DNA of 64,000 nucleotides from Chitinophagaceae bacterium (GTDB taxonomy: Bacteria > Bacteroidota > Bacteroidia > Chitinophagales > Chitinophagaceae): the NCBI GenBank assembly GCA_016720825.1, contig JADKJV010000027.1, forward strand, positions 124,001 to 188,000. Reading direction: 5' to 3'. The position numbers and the translations under genes were made by a program. Positions 33,145 through 43,255 of the stretch are shown piece by piece (positions within the stretch are counted from its first letter, which is position 1; every line of letters begins with the position of its first letter). A model generated the notes under the pieces. That model did not search any database. It was not told the DNA's origin and worked only from the letters and a program-made list of their open reading frames with translations.

Positions 33145-36100
33145 TTATTTATAGGCTATAAATTTCTGTTCAGCCTTTACGATTTTCTCAAAAAAGCTCC
33201 GGAAAGCGGCGTAATCAGCTGCTGGAATATTCTGGCGGTTGGCAGTAAACTTCCTGTAAATCACCAGTTTATCCGGGGCCTTCAGGGTGTATTGCAGGGT
33301 AAATTTCAGATCCTTGAATACCAGGTTTTCAGAAACCGGGAGTTCGATGAACTTGGTACCAGCGGGAGCGGTAATGGTAACGGTGGTCTCATATACATCC
33401 GCATCCTCATATTTCCAGTATTCGATGGGGTATTCGCGGGTATCGGATGTGAAATTGTCAAGGGACGCAACCACGTCGGGATAGATAACCCGGAAAGTTT
33501 TCAGGCTGCCGATTTCTGAAACCTCGTTTTTCACCCTGAAGCTGTGGGTAAATTCCACTGAATCGTTGAGCTTGTCGAGGTCCTTGAAATTCACAGATTC
33601 CAGCTTCACGTTGTTTTTATACTTGCCTGCCACACTCTGTTCCATATCCTTCATCTGTTTTTCATGATCCAGGTTGCCATAATCATCGCGGGTGGCAGCT
33701 GACAAATGGCCTGAACGGGCAGATTTCACGGAAATCACCAGGTCGGATTCTACCGGTTTGATTTCAATACTGCGGCGGATGACGTCTTTCGTCCTGTTAT
33801 CAGCCTGCAGCAGTTTCAATCCGGTTTTCTCTGTATTGCTTTTATTGGGGATCTCGAGGATCACGGCGCGGTTCAGGTTATTGGGCAGACTGGCAAATGG
33901 CAGGTGGTTATCAGTGAGCTCGATATAATATTCCTTGTTGTCCAGTTTTGTTTTCACAATACAATGGCTGAATTCTGTGCTGGGAAGTATCAGTCCTTTT
34001 TCGCCATCGTCACGGGTGTTTACCAGCACCATTTGCGACTGGATACCGGCCATGCGGGTCAGTGTTACAAACAGACTCGATAAGTCCTTACAATCACCCA
34101 GACGGGTTGTTAATGTGGCTGACGGGCGCTGGGGAACGAATGCGCTCTGGCGGAATGATACAGAACTGTATCGAATGTTGGACTCGATATAATTATAAAT
34201 GGCGCGTGCTTTCTGGAACTGGTTCATTGCGGGCTGGCCGGCGGGGAAGAGTTTATTATAGAGTTCGATAATCTCAAAATCCTCTTCGGCTTTGTTATTA
34301 CAGATATCCGCATACCAGTTACCGATTTCACTCCAGTCGGGAATGGTGGAAACATGGAATACGATTCCCGCATCAGAAATATCGGGCATCAGCGGCTCTT
34401 CTTTTTCAGGCTCATGTTTGGCCATTTCCCACGAATACTGTTTGAAAGTCTCCACATCTTTAATCACGGGCTGGATTGTTCCATTGCTGAATTCAGTATG
34501 CAGTTTCAGATCCGGCGGAGCGAGGATGATATAACGGGTGAGTCCGGAATATATCTGCCCGTTGAAATAGTATTTATCCCAGAATTCACCGGCAAAACGT
34601 CCGTATACAAAATTGCGGAGTCTGTATTTAAATACAACCACATCCCCGGCTTCCAGGTTGGTAAACACGATTTCATTTTCATTCTTCTCCCCTTCGATTT
34701 TGGATCCGTTTTTCTTGATCACTTCAGCTTTCTCAATGAGCAGGCTTTGTGAATTGCCGTAACCGATGGAAGATTCCTTGTAACGATCCACGCCTTTTTC
34801 ATTGGTAATGCGGATCAGCTCAGTATAATATTCCTCGTAAGCACCGCTGGGGTAAATGATCACCTGCTTCTGGTCGAAAATATAGTAGTATCCGTAGTCC
34901 GTGTGTTTGGCGTCAGTCTGTTTATCATCTTTTGCAATCTGGTAAATATCAGTTTCAGGGAAAAGTTTGAAGGCTTCTGTTTTACCATTCAGTTTCCTGA
35001 TTTTATTCAGGATATCATACTGGTTGGGATCGTATTTCAGCGACTGGTTATACGCCTGCAGGGCTTCGGCATCAATACTCCTTTCGTTTTTGATGTCGCC
35101 GAGTTTTTCCCAGTATGAACTTACATACGGAGCCAGTGCAAGTGCTTTGCGGAGCCACTCTTCAGATTTATCATATTGCTTGGCTGAGAAAAAGTATTTG
35201 CAGAGGTTAAAATATTCGCTGGGGGAATATGGGAATAGTTCTGCCAGTTTTTTGCGTACATCAAGTGATTTGTCATTGCTGCCCTGTTCAGCCAGCAGGT
35301 CAGCATAATCAGTGAACACTTCATAATCATAGTTATTCTTCATGTACGTCTCGTACACTTTCATGGCCGCTTTCTTATCCTTGTACACATCCTTTTTGAT
35401 GGAATACATCATGGAGATGAACTTGGAATTATCGGGGTACTTCTGGTACATTTTTTCCGCTTCACGGATCAGCTCCTCATATTTTTTCTCCTGCACAAGC
35501 AGCAACACTTTGTAAGCCGCTGTGGTCTGGTCTTCCCCGAATAAACTGATTCGTTTTTCAAGTTCTTTGGCACCATCTTCATATTTCTGGTTGGAGAAAT
35601 GCTCCTTGATATTCAGGTCAAGTACAATCAGGCTCTCTGCATCCAGTTGTTTGATCTTTTCCATTTCTTCCAGCAGCAGGGTCCTGTTATTCTCCTTGAT
35701 CAGCACTTCCACCATTTTCATTTTCAGCAGGCAGTTATCGGGTGCTTTGATGATTGCGGCAGACATCAGGTTACGGGCTTCAATCACTTTTTTGCTGCGC
35801 AGGTATACATCAGCCAGCAGCAGGTAATTCAACAGGTTTGAAGAATCTTTGGCAATTCTTTTGCTGAAAAAATCTTCTGCGAAATGGGGAACGATGTTGT
35901 ATTTGCGGGTGCTGCCTGTTACTTTGGGGTAAGCTGCATACTCGGGCGAACCAGTGATGCCGGAGATCGCCTTGTGGTTTTCGTCAGTAAAGCGAACACA
36001 GAAATTCGGGTAAGAGTTCTTGCTGAAACCCAGCTGTATCAGGACCCGGTTTGCGCCTTTTTTCAGATCGCATTTCACCGTGTAGGCATCCATCTCTGTA

Positions 36101-36903
36101 AGCCGCTCGCGGGATTCGCCAATCACGAGTTCATCATTAATCCATACTTTAATAGAACCTGCTACACCAATATTGCAAAATACCGACTGGTCTGAGGGTG
36201 AGTTCACAAAATTCTGTGCATATACAACTGCGGTAGATTCATCAAACTGGTAACTGACCGGGGTCCAGCCGTCTTTAATTTCAGCAGCAGGCGTAAACCA
36301 TTTTACATCTGCATTGGTCATTGATTTGAAAGTGGCTGAAGGCTCCGGGTGCTCGAGCGGCCCGAAATTCTTATAGTACCCGCTCTGGGATAAATTTTCA
36401 AACGGGCCCGTGTACTGCCAGTTGCGGATATTGCCTATGTTATCATAATACCGCTGGGTCCTGTCAAAATCATTGGAGAATAAATTGTGTAACCCCATCT
36501 GATAATTCGCAGAGGCTACCAGTGTGCCGGGGGCTTTGGTATCTTCCATCAGCTTGCTGATAAAATCAATCTGGTGGGGAAATGCTTTTTTACCGGCCTC
36601 ACCGTTTACGGCATTATTAAACCAGAGTGCAAATATGAACGGATAGGGATTCTGGCTGTTCTGGTAAAAAGTTTTACTGAAATCCGTAATAGTGTTTTCT
36701 TTTCCATTGTAAGATTTCAGGTACAGATGTGTAATAAAAGCATCTTCATAAGTAGCGGGGTTCGCTTCAGCTTCTGTCAGTAACCTGTCGGCATCACTTC
36801 GCTTATTTTCATTCAGCGCTTTCCAGGCTTTTTCATAGCTGCCTGTTTGTGCATTTACACTTAGCGCCAGAAACAGGAAAATGGCAGGGAAAATATATCT
36901 CAT
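33145..36903 (-). CDS. TPR - DUF3857 - transglutaminase-like exported protein
   Basis: 1252 residues with signal peptide (MRYIFPAIFLFLALSVNA). The N-terminal half contains TPR-like helical repeats (about 330-620; DKSEEWLRKALALAPYVSSY, DAEALQAYNQSLKYDPNQYD). A DUF3857 beta domain follows (about 640-820), then a transglutaminase-like core with catalytic Cys in TRLGDCKDLSSLFVTL (~937), His in EFSHCIVK and Asp in ELTDNH. A beta-rich C-terminal domain ends the protein. This architecture is common in Bacteroidota; function unknown, likely periplasmic. Convergent to tRNA-Gln. Confidence 0.83.
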   Translation of the reverse strand: MRYIFPAIFLFLALSVNAQTGSYEKAWKALNENKRSDADRLLTEAEANPATYEDAFITHLYLKSYNGKENTITDFSKTFYQNSQNPYPFIFALWFNNAVNGEAGKKAFPHQIDFISKLMEDTKAPGTLVASANYQMGLHNLFSNDFDRTQRYYDNIGNIRNWQYTGPFENLSQSGYYKNFGPLEHPEPSATFKSMTNADVKWFTPAAEIKDGWTPVSYQFDESTAVVYAQNFVNSPSDQSVFCNIGVAGSIKVWINDELVIGESRERLTEMDAYTVKCDLKKGANRVLIQLGFSKNSYPNFCVRFTDENHKAISGITGSPEYAAYPKVTGSTRKYNIVPHFAEDFFSKRIAKDSSNLLNYLLLADVYLRSKKVIEARNLMSAAIIKAPDNCLLKMKMVEVLIKENNRTLLLEEMEKIKQLDAESLIVLDLNIKEHFSNQKYEDGAKELEKRISLFGEDQTTAAYKVLLLVQEKKYEELIREAEKMYQKYPDNSKFISMMYSIKKDVYKDKKAAMKVYETYMKNNYDYEVFTDYADLLAEQGSNDKSLDVRKKLAELFPYSPSEYFNLCKYFFSAKQYDKSEEWLRKALALAPYVSSYWEKLGDIKNERSIDAEALQAYNQSLKYDPNQYDILNKIRKLNGKTEAFKLFPETDIYQIAKDDKQTDAKHTDYGYYYIFDQKQVIIYPSGAYEEYYTELIRITNEKGVDRYKESSIGYGNSQSLLIEKAEVIKKNGSKIEGEKNENEIVFTNLEAGDVVVFKYRLRNFVYGRFAGEFWDKYYFNGQIYSGLTRYIILAPPDLKLHTEFSNGTIQPVIKDVETFKQYSWEMAKHEPEKEEPLMPDISDAGIVFHVSTIPDWSEIGNWYADICNNKAEEDFEIIELYNKLFPAGQPAMNQFQKARAIYNYIESNIRYSSVSFRQSAFVPQRPSATLTTRLGDCKDLSSLFVTLTRMAGIQSQMVLVNTRDDGEKGLILPSTEFSHCIVKTKLDNKEYYIELTDNHLPFASLPNNLNRAVILEIPNKSNTEKTGLKLLQADNRTKDVIRRSIEIKPVESDLVISVKSARSGHLSAATRDDYGNLDHEKQMKDMEQSVAGKYKNNVKLESVNFKDLDKLNDSVEFTHSFRVKNEVSEIGSLKTFRVIYPDVVASLDNFTSDTREYPIEYWKYEDADVYETTVTITAPAGTKFIELPVSENLVFKDLKFTLQYTLKAPDKLVIYRKFTANRQNIPAADYAAFRSFFEKIVKAEQKFIAYK

Positions 36904-36988
36904 AATCGTTTAATTAAACTGCCCTAAATTAACCGATTATTTGATAATATAATATGAGAAGTCTGGATTATTTCTGCACTGAAAGCTC

Positions 36989-37009
36989 AAAACCTGTTCA
37001 TGGAACAGG
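36989..37009 (-). terminator. Possible terminator of the T9SS type B gene
   Basis: Minus-strand stem CCTGTTC-CAT-GAACAGG followed by TTTTGAG, 25 bp past the stop codon. The T-tract is short. Confidence 0.45.
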
Positions 37010-37033
37010 CGGAAAGGCAGGTATGCAGTTTTG

Positions 37034-39487
37034 TCAGCGTATGAGTGTAATATTCCCTTTACGGAATATTTTACGGCCGGTGTAATCAGTACCCTGTACC
37101 ATATAAACAAATGTACCCGTACCCTGGGTTACCGATTTTATTTTACCATCCCATCCTTGTCCGATCTGGCTGGTGGCATACACTTCCTGGCCCCAGCGGT
37201 TAAATATCCGGAAGAACTGCAGTTCCTTAATGCCGACACATATCGGCTTCAATACATCATTCAATCCGTCATTATTCGGGGTAAATGCATTAGGGACAAA
37301 AATATCCGGGCCGGTTTTGAAAATAGTAACCGTAATATTATCCTCGCCGAAACAGCCTGCCGGGTTGGTAGCCCTGACGATATAGGTAATATGTTCCCCA
37401 TACTCAGGCCCAAGCGTGGCAACAGGGTTGTAGATATTTGTAGCAATCAATGCGGTAGGAGGGATCGAGTGGAAAGCAGTGGCTGTAGGATCGTTCGCCG
37501 TGGCATTCAGTTGCAGCGGCTGGCTCGCCACAATAGAAGTATCATTCCCGGCATTTACGATAATGCGTGGTGCCACAACTACATGGAAAGTATCACGCAG
37601 CGGATTGGGACAACCTGCATTTATTACTGTCAGCACATAATCGGTTGTTCGGAAAGGAGTCGCTGTGGCCCTGATCAGGTAAGGCAAAGTAGTAATTGTG
37701 CCATTGCCCTGGTTGGTAAGTGTATTGGCATTTGACCAGGTATAACTGGTGCCGATACTGATATCGGCGTTCAGCTGGACAGACTTCCCGTAACAAATAG
37801 ATGCATTGGGCGGGTTAATGGCCGCGGCCGGGAAAGGAACATTGTAATACGTTACTGCTGCAACGGTACTGGTATCGGCGGGGCACACACCGCTTTTCAC
37901 AACCACACGGTATTGTGTGCTGGCGGTGATTCCGCTCACTGCATAGGTTGCGTTTGTATACGCCGGTATAAACCCTGCCCAGTTTGTAAAATCATTTGAC
38001 TGCTGCCAGTTTTGTACTGCACCCGTATGGCCTGATAAAGTAAAAAGGGTATTGGTATTTTGTCCCAGGCAAAACGAAGACTGGGCCGGGCTCAATACAC
38101 CACCAACACTTTTCGGATCTACAATAATCCTGGCAAACGCTGCAGTATCCACTTTACAGGCTGATCCATTTTGTATCAGGGCACTGTAATATGTGGAAGC
38201 GGTTAAATTTTGGGCCGTATAAACAGTTCCTGTAAAATTGATCGGCGTCCAGTTCACCCCATCCAGTGAGGAAATCCATTGCAGTACATTACCGGTTTGC
38301 CCGCTGAGTGTAAGTGTGCTGCTGTTTGTTCCCGAACAAACAGTATTACTCCCGTTCACAACTCCGGGTATCGTAGGCGGTGCTGTAGTTACATCCAGTG
38401 TATCGCGGAGATCCGCACATCCGTTGATTTCATGTGCGGTGATCTGGCCACCGCCGTTTCCGGGAATCACAGTAATGATATTCGTATTGGAACCTGAAAC
38501 CATGACCCAACCTGGAGGAATTGTCCAGTTATAAACAGCACCTGCCAGTGCAGGTACAGAATAATTAATAGCATTATTGGTACAGGCAGCAGGATTCCCG
38601 CTGATCTCCAGTCCTGCACAGGTATTCCGGAGTGCCACATATGCGTAAGCAAAGTGTGCACCGGGCGCACAGTTATCAGATTCAAAAGTGAGATTCACCT
38701 GGCGGCCGCGGTAAGCAGACAAATCGAAAGTGACTTCCGTCCAGCTTTTGTACCACACATCCTGCAATAAATTTCCATTTCCGTTGGATGCACCCGCGTG
38801 ACTCAGGAAAAGTACCGGGCTGTTAGAAAAACCATTGGCGAGAGCCGCCGCTGTATCAAGCGTTGCGCCAACACCGCCCGTGCCGGTATTATTGAATGTC
38901 GGAAGATAGTATTGTGGCGAGGCACAGGTGATCACACTGTCAACTGTGCTGAGTGTGGCTTTAAACAATGGCTGTTCATCCGAATTGTGTGTTCCGTTTT
39001 CCAGCACCATGGCATAAGCATACGTCATGGTGAATGGCACACTGGGTGATCCCGCAGGAACATTGATTGTATAAGTTACCGATCTTGTAAAACCACCCGG
39101 ATTGGGAACACCGGCCCTTAAATCCCAGGAAGTGGAAGTAGAACCCAACTGGATAGAGTAATCGTAAGAGTATCCGTTGATGTTGGGTATCGTTTGAAAC
39201 CCGCCATATAAATCAGCGAATGATGAAGTAATGACACGGATACCCGGTGTTGAAATATTAAACTCACTGATATTGGTAACCCCGTTATTGGGTGCCGGAT
39301 AATCTAAAAATGCGCCATTGACCAACCCGGTACGGGCAGCCCAGAAAGAAAGGTCACCATTGGAGAAATTAATATTTGCGGGGCAGATTTGTGCCTGGCT
39401 ATAGGCAGGAACCACTGAAAATACAGTTAAACAGGAGAGCAGGATTTTTATCAGTTGTTTCCTCAGGTCCATATTTTCAATCTTCAC
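37034..39487 (-). CDS. Large exported protein with T9SS type B (gliding motility-associated) sorting domain
   Basis: 817 residues. Translation begins at MKIENM or five codons later at MDLRK; both precede a signal peptide (LIKILLSCLTVFSVVPAYSQ). The body contains Ig/PKD-like modules (VTTAPPTIPGVVNGSNTVC and similar Cys-bearing repeats). The last ~90 residues form a CHU_C type B sorting domain: DIFVPNAFTPNNDGLNDVL, FNRWGQEVY, GTFVYMVQGTDYTGR. It should be exported by T9SS to the cell surface. It may be an adhesin; ligand unknown. High Ser/Thr/Asn content and few Lys suit a surface protein. Confidence 0.85.
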   Translation of the reverse strand: MKIENMDLRKQLIKILLSCLTVFSVVPAYSQAQICPANINFSNGDLSFWAARTGLVNGAFLDYPAPNNGVTNISEFNISTPGIRVITSSFADLYGGFQTIPNINGYSYDYSIQLGSTSTSWDLRAGVPNPGGFTRSVTYTINVPAGSPSVPFTMTYAYAMVLENGTHNSDEQPLFKATLSTVDSVITCASPQYYLPTFNNTGTGGVGATLDTAAALANGFSNSPVLFLSHAGASNGNGNLLQDVWYKSWTEVTFDLSAYRGRQVNLTFESDNCAPGAHFAYAYVALRNTCAGLEISGNPAACTNNAINYSVPALAGAVYNWTIPPGWVMVSGSNTNIITVIPGNGGGQITAHEINGCADLRDTLDVTTAPPTIPGVVNGSNTVCSGTNSSTLTLSGQTGNVLQWISSLDGVNWTPINFTGTVYTAQNLTASTYYSALIQNGSACKVDTAAFARIIVDPKSVGGVLSPAQSSFCLGQNTNTLFTLSGHTGAVQNWQQSNDFTNWAGFIPAYTNATYAVSGITASTQYRVVVKSGVCPADTSTVAAVTYYNVPFPAAAINPPNASICYGKSVQLNADISIGTSYTWSNANTLTNQGNGTITTLPYLIRATATPFRTTDYVLTVINAGCPNPLRDTFHVVVAPRIIVNAGNDTSIVASQPLQLNATANDPTATAFHSIPPTALIATNIYNPVATLGPEYGEHITYIVRATNPAGCFGEDNITVTIFKTGPDIFVPNAFTPNNDGLNDVLKPICVGIKELQFFRIFNRWGQEVYATSQIGQGWDGKIKSVTQGTGTFVYMVQGTDYTGRKIFRKGNITLIR

Positions 39488-39668
39488 AGGTTTATCCGGG
39501 CGTTGGTTTCAACTTAAAATTAAACAATTTAGCCGGGTTTTTTCTCTTAAACCCTTCATTCAGTAATCCTTAACGGCCAGGGGGGATTAATATTTTATAA
39601 ATACAGGGGAATTACGGGGTTAGACCGGGAAAAACACGGTGAGTTTAAAGGTTTTAGGGAATTTTTTG

Positions 39669-39819
39669 AGAGTCTTTACCATAGGCACATTGTACACATA
39701 GAAACACATAGAAATACAACACGCAGTTCTAGTTATTTGAAGATTCACTTCTATAGGAAAAGTTGCGTGTATTCCTATGTGTTTCTATGTGTCCTATGTG
39801 CCGATGTGGTAAAGACTCT
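39669..39819. mobile_element. MITE-like inverted-repeat element, copy 3
   Basis: 151 bp with termini AGAGTCTTTACCATAGGC and ATGTGGTAAAGACTCT and CACATAGAAA-rich arms; the core differs from copies 1 and 2. The right end lies two bases from the stop codon of the MBL-fold gene. This is the same orientation relative to the stop as in the other two copies. Confidence 0.85.
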
Positions 39820-39821
39820 AA

Positions 39822-41015
39822 TCAGAAAGGCAACTTATCCAGCAAATTAATCACCACCGAAGGTTTTTTATCTTTCCTGTAATCCAGTTTGACTTTGCTT
39901 TTATTCTTTTTCAGTTTGGCCGCAAAGGCATCGAGTTTCTTTTTGAGCCCCTTCTCCCCTGTCTGGTTTGTGAAATGGATAGTACCGCTGCTGATATTTT
40001 CAGCCAGCAGGTCGAGCAGTTCTTTGTCGGGGTTATCAAATTTGCCGTTTGCTGAAATCACATAATGATCTGCAGAAACCTGTTTGTAAAAATCAGGGCC
40101 TGCATTGCGTATGCTGCCGTGATGGGGCAATTTCAGGATATCTACATGGATCTTCCCTTTTTTATCAAGCAGTTTATTCAATGACAATCCTTCCAGCACA
40201 TCATCACTGCGGGCATCTCCTGTAAGCAGTATTTTTTTACCGCTGAGTTCGACCAGGCAAACAATACTGGATAAATTAAAAGGCGATTTGTCAGTGTTTG
40301 TCAGCGAGGCCATCATGATTTTTGGATCTCCTTTGGCTTTGGCAGTTTTCAGGTCTTTATCCCATTGCTTTTGCAGTTCATTGAGTCTTTTTTCATTGGG
40401 ATGAAGAACTGTAATTTTCATTTTCTCCCACGTGATAGCAGATTTTTTACCGCCGAGATCACTCCTGACCAGGTTTGATTTACCGGCCGCCAGTTTTTTA
40501 AATGGATTATTTACAGATACAGCGAGCTGTTCTGCCAGATCACGGAGTTTTCGTCCCTGACCCGTGGAAGCAATCACAGCGGCGATGGATTCATCAGCAT
40601 TCTCCAGTCCGGGAATCTTTGACACATCAGCAGCGGCAACAGATGCAGGTATTGCGGCAATAGCAGGGATCTGGATATTGCCGATAATATCATCAAAACT
40701 ATTGAACCAGATATTTTTCATGGACCAGTCAGCCGCTTCATTATTTTCAGCTTTATCCGCAAGTTCTGAAACCAGTGAAAGTACCCCGTTCACATGATCG
40801 TCATCCAAATGGCTGACCATTACCATTGATAATGGCAGGGGTTCGTCCTTTGAGATTTTTGCTTTTACTGCTGCAAGCCTTGGCTTTAATACATCACCAA
40901 AAATGCCTGACGGGCCTCCGTCAATAACAATGATGCCGGGTTTTGTTTTTGTACCATAATAAAGGATCAGACTGTCGCCGTAATCGGCCTGGAGTGCTTC
41001 GAGGGAGAAGAGCAT
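39822..41015 (-). CDS. ComEC-type metallo-beta-lactamase-fold hydrolase
   Basis: 397 residues, no signal peptide. The MBL metal site is present: SHLDDDHVNG (H69, D71, D73, H74), GDARSDD, and PHHGSIRNAG. The N-terminus (MLFSLEALQADYGDSLILYY) is typical of stand-alone ComEC/Rec2-like MBL proteins. Substrate could be a nucleotide, nucleic acid or small ester; unknown. It lies 190 bp downstream of the S8 peptidase on the same strand, with a heptamer array between. The pair may be functionally linked. Confidence 0.75.
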   Translation of the reverse strand: MLFSLEALQADYGDSLILYYGTKTKPGIIVIDGGPSGIFGDVLKPRLAAVKAKISKDEPLPLSMVMVSHLDDDHVNGVLSLVSELADKAENNEAADWSMKNIWFNSFDDIIGNIQIPAIAAIPASVAAADVSKIPGLENADESIAAVIASTGQGRKLRDLAEQLAVSVNNPFKKLAAGKSNLVRSDLGGKKSAITWEKMKITVLHPNEKRLNELQKQWDKDLKTAKAKGDPKIMMASLTNTDKSPFNLSSIVCLVELSGKKILLTGDARSDDVLEGLSLNKLLDKKGKIHVDILKLPHHGSIRNAGPDFYKQVSADHYVISANGKFDNPDKELLDLLAENISSGTIHFTNQTGEKGLKKKLDAFAAKLKKNKSKVKLDYRKDKKPSVVINLLDKLPF

Positions 41016-41058
41016 TTGGGTTGGTTTTTGATTTTAGTATTTGTACTGTTTTGACTTT

Positions 41059-41204
41059 TGCTATTGGTTATTGGCAATTGGCTTTTGGCTATTGGCTATT
41101 GGCTATTGGCTAATGAGGAGAAGTTAGATGCTTATCGTTAACTGCTAATAGCCAACAGCTAATTGCTAATTGCTTTTGGAATTTGGAATTTGGAATTTGG
41201 AATT
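41059..41204. repeat. CTATTGG and GGAATTT heptamer arrays
   Basis: CTATTGG/CAATTGG units (41,059-41,112), the opposite-strand CTAATAGC/CAACAGC units (41,144-41,172), then four GGAATTT units (41,178-41,204). The last array abuts the S8 peptidase stop codon (41,205). Confidence 0.88.
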
Positions 41205-43107
41205 TCACACCGACTGTATTGCCCTCAGCACATCCACCATCCCTGCTCCCTGGAAATACTTTTCCCTTCCAAGATCTGTTGCCGAGTTACACAGTACTTC
41301 TTTTATTTTAGCGGGCTTACCGATTAGTTCCCGGTGTTTAGCCAGTATCAATGCTGCAGCACCGGATACGTGCGGAGCAGACATGGAAGTGCCATCCATT
41401 CTTTCAAAACTATCGTTGAGTCCAACGGAAACAATTTTCTCACCGGGCGCTACCAGGTCAGGCTTTGAACGGCCATCACCTGTCGGCCCTTTGCTGGAGA
41501 AGTATGATACGCCATATGAGTGAGGTCTGTTCCGGTGTGTTGCACCAACGGTGATCACAGATGCTGCATTCCCGGGGTCTGTAATATTCACGATGCGGAA
41601 ACCCTGTTCAGTAGCTCCTGAGGGAGACTGGTACATAGCCTGACCCTGGTTTCCGCTTGCTGCAACCACTACGGTACCTTCTGCCACCAGTCTTTCACAG
41701 GCTTCACAAACCGGAGTAAGTCCGCATGCAAAACTGGATACTTTATGAAGCATTGAAAAGCTCATATTCACTCCGTGTATGATCAGACCCTCTTTCTGGC
41801 TGTTCATCCAGCGGACAAACTGAATAGCTGCGAGAATATTGAACTCTTCACCGGTACCACTTTCATCCATCACCCTGATATCATAGATGCTGATGCCCGG
41901 GCACATACCGATTAATGAATAACCGTTTACCAGTTCATCCATACCCGCACCAAGTATACCTGCCACATGTGTGCCATGCGGATGAACAGGTGGTACATAC
42001 TGGCGGGCATTATGCGGAATTCGTAACAGCGGGGATATGGCGGACCAGTCAATCAACCTGCCACTGCGAAGATCCCTGTCAATATCTGCCACAAAATTCT
42101 GGAACTCCACCGGGTCAAGTGCCTGGTCATTATTATTACCCGTAGAAAGACTCAGTTCTTTATCTCCCTCCTGCACCGGACGGCTGCCATGAATCATTGC
42201 CAGCACATCCCTGAATTTGGTAAAATCATATGTTGCAACAATACGGGTGTTATTGGATGATTTATCCTGGACGGTGCCCATGGCATGAGCCATCATCTTC
42301 CCGGTTTTAGGATCCTTTTTGCGAAAAGCTTTGTGTCTCGCATCAATACCGGAATCAATAACTGCCCATGCAATTTCAGATCCGTCAATGGCAAACAACC
42401 GGCGTCCTGCATCCGCTTTAGTTGCTGGTACAGATTTTTCAATGGACACGGTAGCCTTCCTGTTATTACTAACCGACCACAGCACCATCGGCACGGTGCT
42501 TGTTTTAGCCGGTTTGAAATCAAACCATTCATTGAATACTTTCTCAAAAACAGGAAGCAGTTCTTCTTCTTCCAGGTTTTCATCACCAATTAATGCGGAA
42601 TTGTTGGCACAAAGCAAGGCCCCGACCAGTTGTTTAAGCCAGATGAGGTGGGGTGTTGGTTTATCGTTGAGCCAGAGATATTGTTGCCACCATTTGGTCA
42701 TGGGCAACGCAAGCCTCACCAGTTCAGCAAGTGATAACCGGGCCACAACAGATTCGCCTGAAGTTGCCATATCCCAATTTGCATTCTCAAGTCTTGCTTT
42801 TGAACTGCCCGATTTAGCGGATGAGAGCACCACTGCACCTTGGTTTCTTCCATACCCCATTCCCATTTTTGTTTGCCCGGAGTCGGCTTAAGCACTTTGC
42901 AGAAAGCAGGTTGAGTAATTCTGATGCAGTGGATTTGATATGCGGTGTTAAAATCAGGTCGACACGAAAAGAATCAAGCTGCCTGGCATGGGTAAAATAT
43001 TCCATCCATACATCCGGATATACGGGAGAGTCCTGCGTAAATCTGGTGGTTGGCTGAAACTGCATGAATATGAGTTTCTCCATTAACTGGCGGGAAATGG
43101 TTGACAT
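41205..43107 (-). CDS. S8 (subtilisin-like) serine peptidase with N-terminal extension; probable frameshift
   Basis: The intact 553-residue frame (from ATG 42,866) has a complete catalytic triad: Asp171 (AVIDSGIDARH), His297 (HPHGTHVAGI) and Ser494 (DGTSMSAPHVSG), with oxyanion Asn406 (AASGNQG). There is no signal peptide; an all-helical region of ~150 residues (LAELVRLALPMTKWWQQYL) precedes the protease. An upstream 97-codon frame (43,107-42,814, MSTISRQLMEKLIFMQFQP) overlaps it by 53 bp. Removing one A from the A5 run at 42,866-42,870 fuses both into a ~640-residue protein. Two overlapping genes are the alternative. Cytoplasmic location and absence of a propeptide suggest intracellular regulated proteolysis; inference. 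Confidence 0.78.
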
Positions 43108-43255
43108 AACTGGGCTTTAAAAATAAAATAAGGTGCTGCTAACTGAACCGTTAAATAATCAGGGAAGAGTGAGTACAAAAATCAATATCAAGATACAAAA
43201 ATTAAAGACTAAAAAGTTTTGAAATGGCAGTAAAAAAATAATCGCTCTTTAAGAA

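Noticed and set aside
33145..36903. Large Tc-toxin or caspase-like protease
   Set aside because: The GDCKD-type catalytic site and DUF3857 with TPR fit a transglutaminase-like protein common in Bacteroidota; no toxin repeats or caspase dyad are present.
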